Assembly (NCBI RefSeq): GCF_003234445.2
Contig: NZ_CP126269.1
Location: 2,542,001 to 2,606,000, forward strand
DNA from: Curtobacterium sp. MCLR17_036
GTDB taxonomy: Bacteria > Actinomycetota > Actinomycetes > Actinomycetales > Microbacteriaceae
Direction: 5' to 3'
DNA: 64,000 nucleotides
The position numbers and the translations under genes are program-made. This document shows, in pieces, positions 26,561 to 34,086 of this stretch (position 1 is its first letter; every line of letters starts with the position of its first letter). The notes beneath the pieces are model-generated. The model was not told the origin of the DNA and did no database searches. It worked only from the letters and a program-made list of their open reading frames with translations.

Positions 26561-26986
26561 TCAGCGGAACACCACCGTGACCTGCGCCTTGCCGAGCACG
26601 GTCTGCCCGGCGGCGGTCACGGTGAGGTCGATGCGGGCGGGACGGCCGTCGTCGTCGACGGTGCCGACCTTGGCGACGATCCCGACCGTGGCGCCCTGCT
26701 CCGGGTCGACGACGACGGGACGGGTGAACCGCACGCCGTAGCCCGACACCCAACCGCTGTCGCCGAGCCACTCGGCCACCGGCTGCACGGCGAGGCCCAT
26801 CGTGAGCATGCCGTGGGCGAGGACACCGGGCAGACCGACCGAGGTCGCGACGTCGTCGCGGTAGTGGATCGGGTTGAAGTCTCCGGAGGCGCCGGCGTAG
26901 CGGACCAGGGAGTCGCGGGTCAGGTGCACGTCGCGCTCGGCGACGACCGTGCCGACCTCGAGCGTGGTGGCGGGTGCGGCGGTCAT
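26561..26986 (-). CDS. MaoC-like (R)-hydratase/dehydratase, HadB-like subunit
   Basis: 141-residue hot-dog fold protein with the hydratase-2 motif YAGASGDFNPIHYRDD (catalytic Asp and His) and VLAHGMLTMG. The start overlaps the upstream HadA-like gene by 4 bp, so the two probably form a heterodimeric 3-hydroxyacyl dehydratase. The same pair stands near tRNA-Trp-secE-nusG in mycobacteria, where it serves mycolate synthesis; an organism lacking mycolates would use it for another acyl chain. Confidence 0.87.
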   Translation of the reverse strand: MTAAPATTLEVGTVVAERDVHLTRDSLVRYAGASGDFNPIHYRDDVATSVGLPGVLAHGMLTMGLAVQPVAEWLGDSGWVSGYGVRFTRPVVVDPEQGATVGIVAKVGTVDDDGRPARIDLTVTAAGQTVLGKAQVTVVFR

Positions 26987-27432
26987 GCGTCGTCTCCTCG
27001 GACCACGAGGGTGGAGGTCGCCGTGACGACGTGCTCCCCCGCGGCGTCGTTCATGGTGCTCCGGGCGGTGACCATCGCGTTGCCGCCGAGGGTCTTGACG
27101 CTCGTGACGGTGAGCGTGGCGGTGAGTTCGTCGCCGGCGACGATCGGCCGGTCGTAGGTGAACGACTGCTCACCGTGGACGACGCGGGAGAAGTCGATGC
27201 CGGCGTCGGGCTCGGCGAGGAGCTGCGCGAGGGTGGCTTCCTGCACGACGACGGCGAAGGTCGGCGGGGCCACGACGTCGTCGTAGCCGGCGGCACGCGC
27301 GGCCTCGGGGTCGTGGTGGACGGGGTTGGTCGCGAACACCGCACGCGAGAACTCGCGTACCTTCTCGCGGCCGACCAGGTAGGGCTGGGCCGGCGGGAAC
27401 GTCCTGCCGACGAGCTCGGGGTTCACTGACAC
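26983..27432 (-). CDS. MaoC N-terminal/FAS1-like dehydratase, HadA-like subunit
   Basis: 149-residue hot-dog protein lacking the hydratase Asp of its partner but keeping the conserved stretch ATNPVHHDPEAARAAGYDDVVAPPTF. It resembles the structural HadA/HadC subunits. GTG 27432 is fixed by TAGACT (27440-27445) 7 nt upstream, a leaderless promoter that also serves the HadB-like and murB genes downstream. Confidence 0.85.
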   Translation of the reverse strand: MSVNPELVGRTFPPAQPYLVGREKVREFSRAVFATNPVHHDPEAARAAGYDDVVAPPTFAVVVQEATLAQLLAEPDAGIDFSRVVHGEQSFTYDRPIVAGDELTATLTVTSVKTLGGNAMVTARSTMNDAAGEHVVTATSTLVVRGDDA

Positions 27433-27542
27433 GCAGGGCAGTCTACCGAGCGCCGCCGACGGGTCCCCGGTGCGATCGGTTACTGTGGGGTGAGTCGGTT
27501 CGGGGGGAACCGGCACCGATCTTCCGGGGATGGGGAGGGACG

Positions 27543-27929
27543 ATGGACGCCGTCACCGAGTTCGCCGTGCACACGGGCGACCGGAGCACCGCGATGGAGG
27601 TCGCCGGAGCCGTGCTGCGGCGGTCCGGCCACCAGGTCGAACGCTCCGGCGGGACGATCACCGCGACGACCGGGAACCGTCTGCTGACGATCCTGCTCGG
27701 CGTCTTCGTGCACCCGTCCCGCGAGTTCCGTCGCTACGAGGTGTCGACCACGGTGACGGGCACCGCCACGACGATCACGCTGCGCCGTGCCGCGCACGGG
27801 ACCGCCGTCTCGGGCGGGAGCATCGGGGCGAGCCGACGCCAGGCCGCGTGGCACGAGGTGGCCACCGGGCTCGAGCGCGCGCTGCGGGCCGCCGGCATCC
27901 TGCTCGGCCGGACGGACCGCCGCCACTGA
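27543..27929 (+). CDS. Hypothetical basic protein
   Basis: 128 residues, Arg/Thr-rich, with one weakly hydrophobic stretch (LLTILLGVFVH). No family recognised. ATG 27543 has GGAGGG 4 nt upstream, and a possible -10 TACTGT lies at about 27481, so it has a leader of roughly 50 nt. It is divergent from the HadA-like gene and ends before a terminator shared with tRNA genes on the other strand. Confidence 0.6.
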   Translation: MDAVTEFAVHTGDRSTAMEVAGAVLRRSGHQVERSGGTITATTGNRLLTILLGVFVHPSREFRRYEVSTTVTGTATTITLRRAAHGTAVSGGSIGASRRQAAWHEVATGLERALRAAGILLGRTDRRH

Positions 27930-28024
27930 CTCCGGCGTGACCCGGAGCCGAGCCGGACGGGCCGGCCGGGTCCTGGTGCCGACGGCACTCGTGCCCGGAA
28001 ACGACGAAAGCCCGGGAACGACGA

Positions 28025-28051
28025 AAGCCCGGCGAGCAGATCGCCGGGCTT
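28025..28051. terminator. Bidirectional terminator between hypothetical gene and tRNA-Met
   Basis: An 11-bp perfect stem (AAGCCCGGCGA) with a GCAGA loop and TTTCG on the tRNA side. Just upstream the 16-mer AACGACGAAAGCCCGG occurs twice in tandem (28000-28015, 28017-28032). Confidence 0.75.
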
Positions 28052-28055
28052 GCGG

Positions 28056-28129
28056 TAGCGAGGGCGGGACTTGAACCCGCGACCCCACGATTATGAGTCG
28101 TGTGCTCTAACCAACTGAGCTACCCCGCC
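28056..28129 (-). tRNA. tRNA-Met (CAT anticodon)
   Basis: Acceptor GGCGGGG pairs with CCTCGCT (two G-U pairs), D-arm GCTC/GAGC, anticodon stem CACGA/TCGTG with loop CTCATAA (anticodon CAT), T-arm GCGGG-TTCAAGT-CCCGC, discriminator A. No encoded CCA. Most likely elongator Met; an Ile2 identity (lysidine-modified CAU) is not excluded by anticodon alone. Confidence 0.9.
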
Positions 28130-28161
28130 AGAGATCCGGAGCGACACGCGCACCGGGTCGG

Positions 28162-28233
<72 letters not shown>

Positions 28234-28326
28234 GATGTGCCGCGAACGGCACCACACGAGGATAGCAGACCTCCGACGCTGGTCCGGAACCGGGCGTGAC
28301 GCCCGGGCGTGCCGCGCCGAGGACCC

Positions 28327-29478
28327 CTAGTCCGCGTTGGCCTCGAGCCACGCCAGCGGGTCCACCGGGACCCCGTCGACGTGCACCTCGAGGTGCAGGT
28401 GGGGGCCCGTCGAGTTGCCGGTGCTGCCGACGAGACCGAGGACGTCACCGACGGTGACCTGCTGACCGGTGACCACCTGGAAGGAGTTGTCCTCCATGTG
28501 GCCGTAGACGCTGACGAACTGCTTGCCGTCGACGTCGTGCTGCACCCAGACGTCGTTGCCGAAGCCGCCGTCGTTCGCCTGCACCTTGATGACCGTGCCG
28601 GAGGCGATCACCCGGATCGGGGTGCCCTCGCCCGGCGCGAAGTCGACGCCCATGTGGTTCGTCGAGCAGAACGAGCAGCCCGCGACCTGGCGTCCGCCGA
28701 AGCCCGAGGTGATCGGCACGCCGGTCAGGAAGGGCCACTGGATGGAGCCGGCCGGGTCGTTCGTGAAGCTCGACGCGTCGACGTGCTGGTACTGCGTGAC
28801 GTCGGACACCGTGTACTGGTCGCGCGACGTGGAACCGGCCGCGGTGTCGCCCACGCTGAGCGACTGGGTCGCACCGGCGCTGGCCCGGGCCGCGGTCGAA
28901 CCGCTCTCCGGCACCCACAGCGCCTGCGCCGGCAGCGAGGTCGAGACGACGAGCCCGGCGGCGAAGAGCAGGGCGCCGACCGCGGTCACGCGCGAGGCGG
29001 TCCGGCGGAAGGACGAGCCGGTCGTCGCCGTCGGTCGGCTCGACGGTGCGGTCGCTGCGATGTGCCGGGTGGCACGGTCCACCTGCACGGGGCGGGTCCC
29101 GCGGCGTCCGGCACCCCGGGCCGTCGGGGCCGTACCACGGCGCGACGGCGACGACACCGGGGCCACGACGGGCGACGACGGAGCCGGCGGCGTCGCGATC
29201 CGGGACGCCGGACGGGTGGGCGCGGCCGGGGAGGTCGGAGCCAGGTCGACCGGCGACACCGGGGCCGCCGGCGTGGTCGGTACCACGGCGCGCTGTGCCG
29301 CGGGCCGGTCGGACGCCGCCCGCGAGGACCGCGCCGTCGTGTCCGCGGCGGTCGCCACCGTTCCCTTCGCGGCTGCCCGCTCCGCCTCGATCCGGGCTCG
29401 TCGGGTCAGGTGGACGACCGGGGTGGTGGCGTCGACGGGACCGGGGGTGACGGCGGGCGAGAGCGGGGAGTGCGGCAT
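28327..29478 (-). CDS. M23 family peptidoglycan endopeptidase
   Basis: 383 residues. There is a long Pro/Ala/Thr/Arg-rich cytoplasmic N-terminus (1-145), one hydrophobic segment (VTAVGALLFAAGLVVSTSLPAQA) acting as uncleaved anchor or late signal peptide, a linker, then the lysostaphin-type M23 domain. Zinc ligands are His and Asp in HMGVDFAPGEGTP and the HLHLEVH motif near the C-terminus. It cuts peptidoglycan cross-bridges during growth or division. ATG 29478 is the first in-frame start after the apparent -10 TAGCGT; a GTAACG-type direct repeat lies between. Confidence 0.9.
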   Translation of the reverse strand: MPHSPLSPAVTPGPVDATTPVVHLTRRARIEAERAAAKGTVATAADTTARSSRAASDRPAAQRAVVPTTPAAPVSPVDLAPTSPAAPTRPASRIATPPAPSSPVVAPVSSPSRRGTAPTARGAGRRGTRPVQVDRATRHIAATAPSSRPTATTGSSFRRTASRVTAVGALLFAAGLVVSTSLPAQALWVPESGSTAARASAGATQSLSVGDTAAGSTSRDQYTVSDVTQYQHVDASSFTNDPAGSIQWPFLTGVPITSGFGGRQVAGCSFCSTNHMGVDFAPGEGTPIRVIASGTVIKVQANDGGFGNDVWVQHDVDGKQFVSVYGHMEDNSFQVVTGQQVTVGDVLGLVGSTGNSTGPHLHLEVHVDGVPVDPLAWLEANAD

Positions 29479-29519
29479 GTGTGCGGTGGCGATCCTGATC
29501 GGGGCAGATGCGCTCGGAG

Positions 29520-29552
29520 GTAACGAGCAGATAACGGGACCTGAGCACGCTA
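29520..29552 (-). promoter_or_regulatory. Promoter region with MtrA-box-like direct repeat
   Basis: The plus strand reads GTAACG-N5-ATAACG (29520-29536), an 11-bp-phased direct repeat like MtrA response-regulator boxes in actinobacteria. A -10 TAGCGT for the M23 gene is at 29547-29552 (minus strand). The repeat would lie at or just after the transcription start. The binding protein is inferred. Confidence 0.45.
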
Positions 29553-29621
29553 GCAAAGGACGTCGCACGCCGCCAATCACCCGGACGACCAGGACGGCCC
29601 CCCAGACCTGGGGACCCGGGC

Positions 29622-30443
29622 TCAGTCCGCCAGGGCGTCGGCCTCCAGACGGCGGAGGAGGGCCTCGAGGTCGTCGGCCACGGCGGGACTCGCGAAGAGG
29701 AAGGACCGCGTGTCGCCGGCCTCCCAGATCCGGACCACGGCGCCGGCCTCGGCCGCGACGACGGACCCGCCCGCCATGTCCCACGGGTTGATGCCGCGCT
29801 CGTAGTAGGCGTCCACCCGCCCCTCGCCGACCGCACAGCAGTCGAGCGACGCCGCTCCCCCGCGCCGGATGTCCCGGACCTCGCCGATGAGGCCGGCCAG
29901 GACCCGGACCTGCTCGCGGCGGCGGTCGGCCGTGTACCCGAACCCCGTCGCGACGAGGGTCTCGGCCAGGGACGCGGGCGAGGCGACGGTCAGCCGCTCC
30001 CCGTCGCGGGTCGCGCCGCTGCCGACGGCCGCACGGAACACGGTCCCGGTCGCGGGCATGACGACGACGCCGGCCACCGGCTCCCACGTCGTGGGGTCCG
30101 GGTCGCCGCGCACCACCCCGATGCTCACGCCGTGGTCGGCGCTGCCGTAGAGGTAGTTGACGGTGCCGTCGATCGGGTCGACCACCCACGTGTACCCCGA
30201 GGACCCGGTGGCGGAGCCGGACTCCTCACCGTGGAAGGCGTCGTCCGGACGCTCGGCGGCGATCCGCTCTCGGATGAGGGCCTCGACCTCGCGGTCGGCG
30301 GCGGTGACGACGTCGACGATGCTCGACTTCCGGTCGGCGACCTCCACCCCCTCGGCGCGTCGTCGGGCAGCGAGGGTCGCCGCCTCGACGGCGATCGACT
30401 CGGCGAGGTCGGCGAACCAGGACGGTGTGGGATCGGAGGACAT
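29622..30443 (-). CDS. Inositol monophosphatase family protein
   Basis: 273 residues of the Mg-dependent IMPase/FBPase/CysQ superfamily. Metal-site motifs: HGEESG (Glu), VVDPIDGTVNYLYG (DPIDGT) and INPWDMAGGSVVAAEAG (WD). Substrate may be inositol phosphate, histidinol phosphate or PAP; sequence alone does not decide. ATG 30443 has GGAGG 8 nt upstream. Confidence 0.92.
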   Translation of the reverse strand: MSSDPTPSWFADLAESIAVEAATLAARRRAEGVEVADRKSSIVDVVTAADREVEALIRERIAAERPDDAFHGEESGSATGSSGYTWVVDPIDGTVNYLYGSADHGVSIGVVRGDPDPTTWEPVAGVVVMPATGTVFRAAVGSGATRDGERLTVASPASLAETLVATGFGYTADRRREQVRVLAGLIGEVRDIRRGGAASLDCCAVGEGRVDAYYERGINPWDMAGGSVVAAEAGAVVRIWEAGDTRSFLFASPAVADDLEALLRRLEADALAD

Positions 30444-30464
30444 GCCCCCATCCTCCCGGAACAC

Positions 30465-30497
30465 GAACGGCCCCGTCCGCAGTGGACGGGGCCGTTC
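30465..30497 (-). terminator. Terminator of tRNA-Tyr
   Basis: A 14-bp perfect stem (GAACGGCCCCGTCC) with a 5-nt loop lies directly after the 3' end of tRNA-Tyr. Confidence 0.8.
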
Positions 30498-30500
30498 CTA

Positions 30501-30585
30501 TGGTGGCAAGTGAGGGATTCGAACCCCCGAAGGCTACGCCGGCTGATTTACAGTCAGATCCCTTTGGCCGCTTGGGTAACTTGCC
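30501..30585 (-). tRNA. tRNA-Tyr (GTA anticodon)
   Basis: Type II tRNA with a long variable arm. Acceptor GGCAAGT..ACTTGCC, anticodon stem CTGA/TCAG with GTA, T-arm containing TTCGAAT, discriminator A. The 3' CCA is encoded, unlike in the other three tRNAs here. Confidence 0.96.
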
Positions 30586-30721
30586 ATGCGCACCCAGCCG
30601 GTGTGATCACCAACCGAAGGCGCGCACAAGAGCATAGCCGATCCGAGACGGTGGTCGTGACCACGTGGGCCGATCCGACGGGCTGGAACCGGGCCTCCTG
30701 TCCGCAGATAGGCTGTCCGGC

Positions 30722-31210
30722 ATGGCAGACAGTTCCTTCGACGTGGTCAGCAAGGTCGACAAGATGGAGGCGGAGAACGCCCTCAACCAGGCCGCCAAGG
30801 AGATCGAACAGCGGTACGACTTCAAGGGTGCCGACGCGTCGATCGCGTTCAGCGGCGAGGACGTCCTCATCAAGGCGAACTCGGAAGAGCGTGCGAAGGC
30901 CGTCCTCGACGTCCTGCAGAGCAAGGCGATCAAGCGGAACATCAGCCTGAAGAGCCTCGACGCCGGCGACCCCTACCCCTCGGGCAAGGAGTACCGCATC
31001 GAGGTGAAGTTCAAGAACGGCATCGAGCAGGACGTCGCGAAGAAGATCGGCGCGTTCCTGCGGGCGAACGCCCCGAAGACGGTGAAGAGCCAGATCCAGG
31101 GCGACGAGCTCCGGGTCTCCTCGAAGAGCCGCGACGACCTGCAGAACACGATCCAGCTCCTCAAGGGCGAAGAGTTCGACGTGCCGCTGCAGTACATCAA
31201 CTTCCGCTGA
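30722..31210 (+). CDS. YajQ family nucleotide-binding protein
   Basis: 162 residues, full length for YajQ/DUF520. Start SSFDVVSKVDKMEAENALNQ, mid-region RYDFKGADASI, end PLQYINFR. Relatives bind tRNA, nucleotides or cyclic di-GMP; the role here is not known. ATG 30722 lies 7 nt after -10 TAGGCT (30709-30714), leaderless. Cardiolipin synthase follows after 37 nt and may be co-transcribed. Confidence 0.95.
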   Translation: MADSSFDVVSKVDKMEAENALNQAAKEIEQRYDFKGADASIAFSGEDVLIKANSEERAKAVLDVLQSKAIKRNISLKSLDAGDPYPSGKEYRIEVKFKNGIEQDVAKKIGAFLRANAPKTVKSQIQGDELRVSSKSRDDLQNTIQLLKGEEFDVPLQYINFR

Positions 31211-31247
31211 CGCGCAGCGCCCGAACGACGACCGACACCGGCACCCC

Positions 31248-32708
31248 GTGGAGCACTGGCTCACCGTCGCGATCACCGTCCTGCTCGTCCTGCTGGACCT
31301 GGCGATCCGCGTCTTCTCGATCATCTACGTCCCGATCAACCGCAAGCCGCAGACCGCGACCGCCTGGCTGCTCGCGATCTTCCTCATCCCCTACATCGGC
31401 TTCATCGTCTTCCTCGTCATCGGGTCGACGAAGCTGCCCCGCGCCCGCCGCGAGAAGCAGACCGAGATCAACGCGTACATCCTCGAGCAGACCGAGGGCA
31501 TCGAGCGGGTCCGTCGTGACCACCCGTGGCCGGGCTGGCTCGAAGGGGTCACCCGCCTGAACCGGGAGCTCGGTGCCATGCCGCTCGTCGGTGGCAACTC
31601 CGCGGAGCTCTACCCGGACTCAGTGGAGTCCATCGCCGAGATGACCCGGGCGATCGACCAGTCCCGACGGTTCGTGCACGTCGAGTTCTACATCGCCACC
31701 CTCGACGACACCACGCGCCCGTTCTTCGACGCCCTCGCACGGGCGCAGGCCCGCGGTGTCACCGTCCGGTTCCTGCTCGACCACTGGGCCAGCCGCGGCT
31801 ACCCCGGCTACAAGGACACGCTCGCGTTCCTCGACCAGGCCGGCATCGCGTGGCACCTCATGCTCCCGCTGCTGCCGCTGCAGGGGAAGTTCCAGCGCCC
31901 CGACCTGCGCAACCACCGGAAGATCATGGTCATCGACGGATCGGTGGCGTTCACCGGGTCGCAGAACCTGATCGACGCCTCGTACGACCTGAAGTCGCAC
32001 ATCGAGAAGGGCATGGTCTACAAGGACCTGTTCGCCCGGTTCGAGGGCCCGGTCGTCGCTGGCCTCAACGCCCTGTTCGTCACCGACTGGTACAGCGAGA
32101 CCGACGAGCTGCTGCTGCGCGAGAGCGATCCCGTCCAGCGCGCCGACCGCGGTGACGCGCTCGACTGCCAGGTCGTGCCGTCCGGCCCCGGCTTCGACGG
32201 CGAGAACAACCTGCGCCTGTTCAACGCGCTGCTCTACTCGGCGCAGGAGAAGGTGTCGATCACCTCGCCGTACTTCGTGCCCGACGACTCGATGCTCTAC
32301 GCGATCACCACGACCGCGCAGCGCGGCGTCGAGGTCGAGCTCTTCGTCGGCGAGCTCGGCGACCACGCGATGACCTGGCACGCGCAGCGGTCCTACTACG
32401 AGGCGCTCCTGCGCGCCGGCGTCCGCATCTGGCTGTACCGCGCTCCGACGATCCTGCACGCGAAGCACTTCACGATCGACGACGAGGTCTCGGTCATCGG
32501 CTCGAGCAACATGGACATGCGGTCCTTCAGCCTGAACCTCGAGGTCTCCGTGATGGTCCGCGGCCACCGCTTCGTCGACGCGCTGCGCGAGGTGCAGCAG
32601 GCCTACAAGGAGCACAGCTTCGAGCTGACGCTCGACGCCTGGCTCGACCGCCCGCGCCGCTCGCAGGTGCTCGACAACGTCGCGCGGCTCACGGCGGCGC
32701 TGCAGTAA
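31248..32708 (+). CDS. cls: Cardiolipin synthase
   Basis: 486 residues. Two N-terminal helices (about 1-55, including the PLDc_N region IFLIPYIGFIVFLVIGS) are followed by two phospholipase D catalytic motifs, HRKIMVIDG (about 223-231) and HAKHFTIDDE (about 404-413), both HxKxxxxD. It joins phosphatidylglycerol molecules into cardiolipin at the membrane. The GTG start is the first in the frame and has only a weak ribosome binding site, suggesting coupling to yajQ. Confidence 0.94.
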   Translation: MEHWLTVAITVLLVLLDLAIRVFSIIYVPINRKPQTATAWLLAIFLIPYIGFIVFLVIGSTKLPRARREKQTEINAYILEQTEGIERVRRDHPWPGWLEGVTRLNRELGAMPLVGGNSAELYPDSVESIAEMTRAIDQSRRFVHVEFYIATLDDTTRPFFDALARAQARGVTVRFLLDHWASRGYPGYKDTLAFLDQAGIAWHLMLPLLPLQGKFQRPDLRNHRKIMVIDGSVAFTGSQNLIDASYDLKSHIEKGMVYKDLFARFEGPVVAGLNALFVTDWYSETDELLLRESDPVQRADRGDALDCQVVPSGPGFDGENNLRLFNALLYSAQEKVSITSPYFVPDDSMLYAITTTAQRGVEVELFVGELGDHAMTWHAQRSYYEALLRAGVRIWLYRAPTILHAKHFTIDDEVSVIGSSNMDMRSFSLNLEVSVMVRGHRFVDALREVQQAYKEHSFELTLDAWLDRPRRSQVLDNVARLTAALQ

Positions 32709-32731
32709 CGGCGCGGGGGCGCGCGGTGGTT

Positions 32732-32800
32732 GCAGTTCCGCGCGTGGGTGGCAGTTCCGCGCGTGGTCAGGTCTTCCGCGCGTCGGAGGGCGGGAGTTCC
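32732..32800. repeat. Degenerate ~20-bp direct repeats
   Basis: GCAGTTCCGCGCGTGG occurs at 32732-32747 and 32751-32766, a variant GTCTTCCGCGCGTCGG at 32771-32786, and a partial GGAGTTCC near 32793. The 257-nt spacer 32709-32965 has no gene that I can support. Confidence 0.7.
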
Positions 32801-32965
32801 GTCCCCCTACGCGCGATTCTTCTTCCTACGTCGCGCGCAATGGGACGCAACGTGCGGACAGCCGGGAGGCGCGGCACCCGACCGGCGGGCCACCACCAGC
32901 CCGGCAGGCGCTCACGTCCACCGCGGGCTGCCGCGCCCACCGGGTGGGTCAGCGCACCGAGAGCG

Positions 32966-34081
32966 TCAGCGCACCGGGACCAGGCCGGCCAGGGCTCCCA
33001 CCACACGCTCGAGCGGACCGCGCCCGAGGAACCGACGCCAGAGCATCGCGAACACCACGGAACCGAGGGCGAACCAGCCCCACGCCGCGCCGGACTCCGG
33101 GTACTCGGGCAGCAGCGCGATGACGACGAGGTGCCCCGAGTAGATCGTCAGCGGCATCGACCCGACCGCGGCGAGCGGGAACGCGATGCGCTCGGCGGTA
33201 CGGCCGTGCCCGTCGAACACCAGGGTGCAGAGGGCGATGACCGCGACCGCGACACCGGTCGTCCCGACGACGTCGACGATCGACGACGAGTGGTCGCGCG
33301 GCGACAGGAAGAATTGCGCGAGGGCCTCGGCGGGCGTGGAGCCCTCTCCCGCGTACGGCACACCGGGGAACGCCCACGCAGCATCGGGAGGGGTCGGCGC
33401 CAGGAGCGCACCGGCGACGTAGGCGGTGACCGCGGCCACGCTGCCGGACGCGAGGAGCGCGACCTGCCGGCCCCGCGCCTCCAGACCGGACCGCGCGACC
33501 GCGAGACCGACCAGCACGTACGTCAGGAAGGTGACCACGGGGTAGACCAGACCGAGTTGGACGCCGATCATGTCGGCGCCCGAGTAGGCGGGGGCGATCG
33601 TCAGCGCGACGAGGGGTGACAGCAGCGCGCACACGGCGGCGATGGCGAGCAGTGCCGCCGGACGGAGGCGGAGCACCGGCACCACCAGCAGGAACAGCGC
33701 ACCGTAGGTCGGCAGGATCACGTAGACCGGGGTGTCGAGCGCCATGAGTGCGAAGCCGATGAGGACGACCACGACCGCTCGGATCGCGAGCCGGGCGCGG
33801 ACCCGCCCGATGGTCGGGGGCTCCGGCGGTTCGGTCCGGCCGCTCGTCAGTCCGATCGACACCCCGGCGAGGACCGCGAACAGGGTGGAGGGCCGGCCGT
33901 GCGCCACCGCGGACCACGTGCCCGGGGCCGTCCAGTCGAGCTCGTCGGCGATGCCGCCGATGTGCGCGGCCATCATGCCGAGCAGGGCGATCGCCCGGGC
34001 GACGTCGACGCCCTGCAGCCGCACGGCGGAGACGGACGCGCCCCGCACCGCTCGGAGCGGGACGGGGCGCGTGTCGGTCAT
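32966..34081 (-). CDS. Heparan-alpha-glucosaminide N-acetyltransferase-like / DUF418-like membrane protein
   Basis: 371 residues with about ten helices. The start RLQGVDVARAIALLGMMAAHIG is typical of the DUF1624/DUF418 acyltransferase group (Arg, Asp and His in the first helix), and the C-terminal half has MPLTIYSGHLVVIALLPE. These proteins are thought to move acyl groups across or at the membrane. ATG 34081 is 5 nt after the reductase stop, so it is co-transcribed with that gene and perhaps menG. Confidence 0.82.
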   Translation of the reverse strand: MTDTRPVPLRAVRGASVSAVRLQGVDVARAIALLGMMAAHIGGIADELDWTAPGTWSAVAHGRPSTLFAVLAGVSIGLTSGRTEPPEPPTIGRVRARLAIRAVVVVLIGFALMALDTPVYVILPTYGALFLLVVPVLRLRPAALLAIAAVCALLSPLVALTIAPAYSGADMIGVQLGLVYPVVTFLTYVLVGLAVARSGLEARGRQVALLASGSVAAVTAYVAGALLAPTPPDAAWAFPGVPYAGEGSTPAEALAQFFLSPRDHSSSIVDVVGTTGVAVAVIALCTLVFDGHGRTAERIAFPLAAVGSMPLTIYSGHLVVIALLPEYPESGAAWGWFALGSVVFAMLWRRFLGRGPLERVVGALAGLVPVR

Positions 34082-34086
34082 CGTGG

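Noticed and set aside
29479..29621. Cyclic di-AMP (ydaO-type) riboswitch in front of the M23 peptidase
   Set aside because: Such switches precede some actinobacterial cell-wall hydrolases, but the conserved core motifs are not seen and the leader is too short.
32709..32965. Short plus-strand open frames after cardiolipin synthase
   Set aside because: No start signal, Arg/Ala-rich composition, and the DNA is repeat-like; no gene supported.
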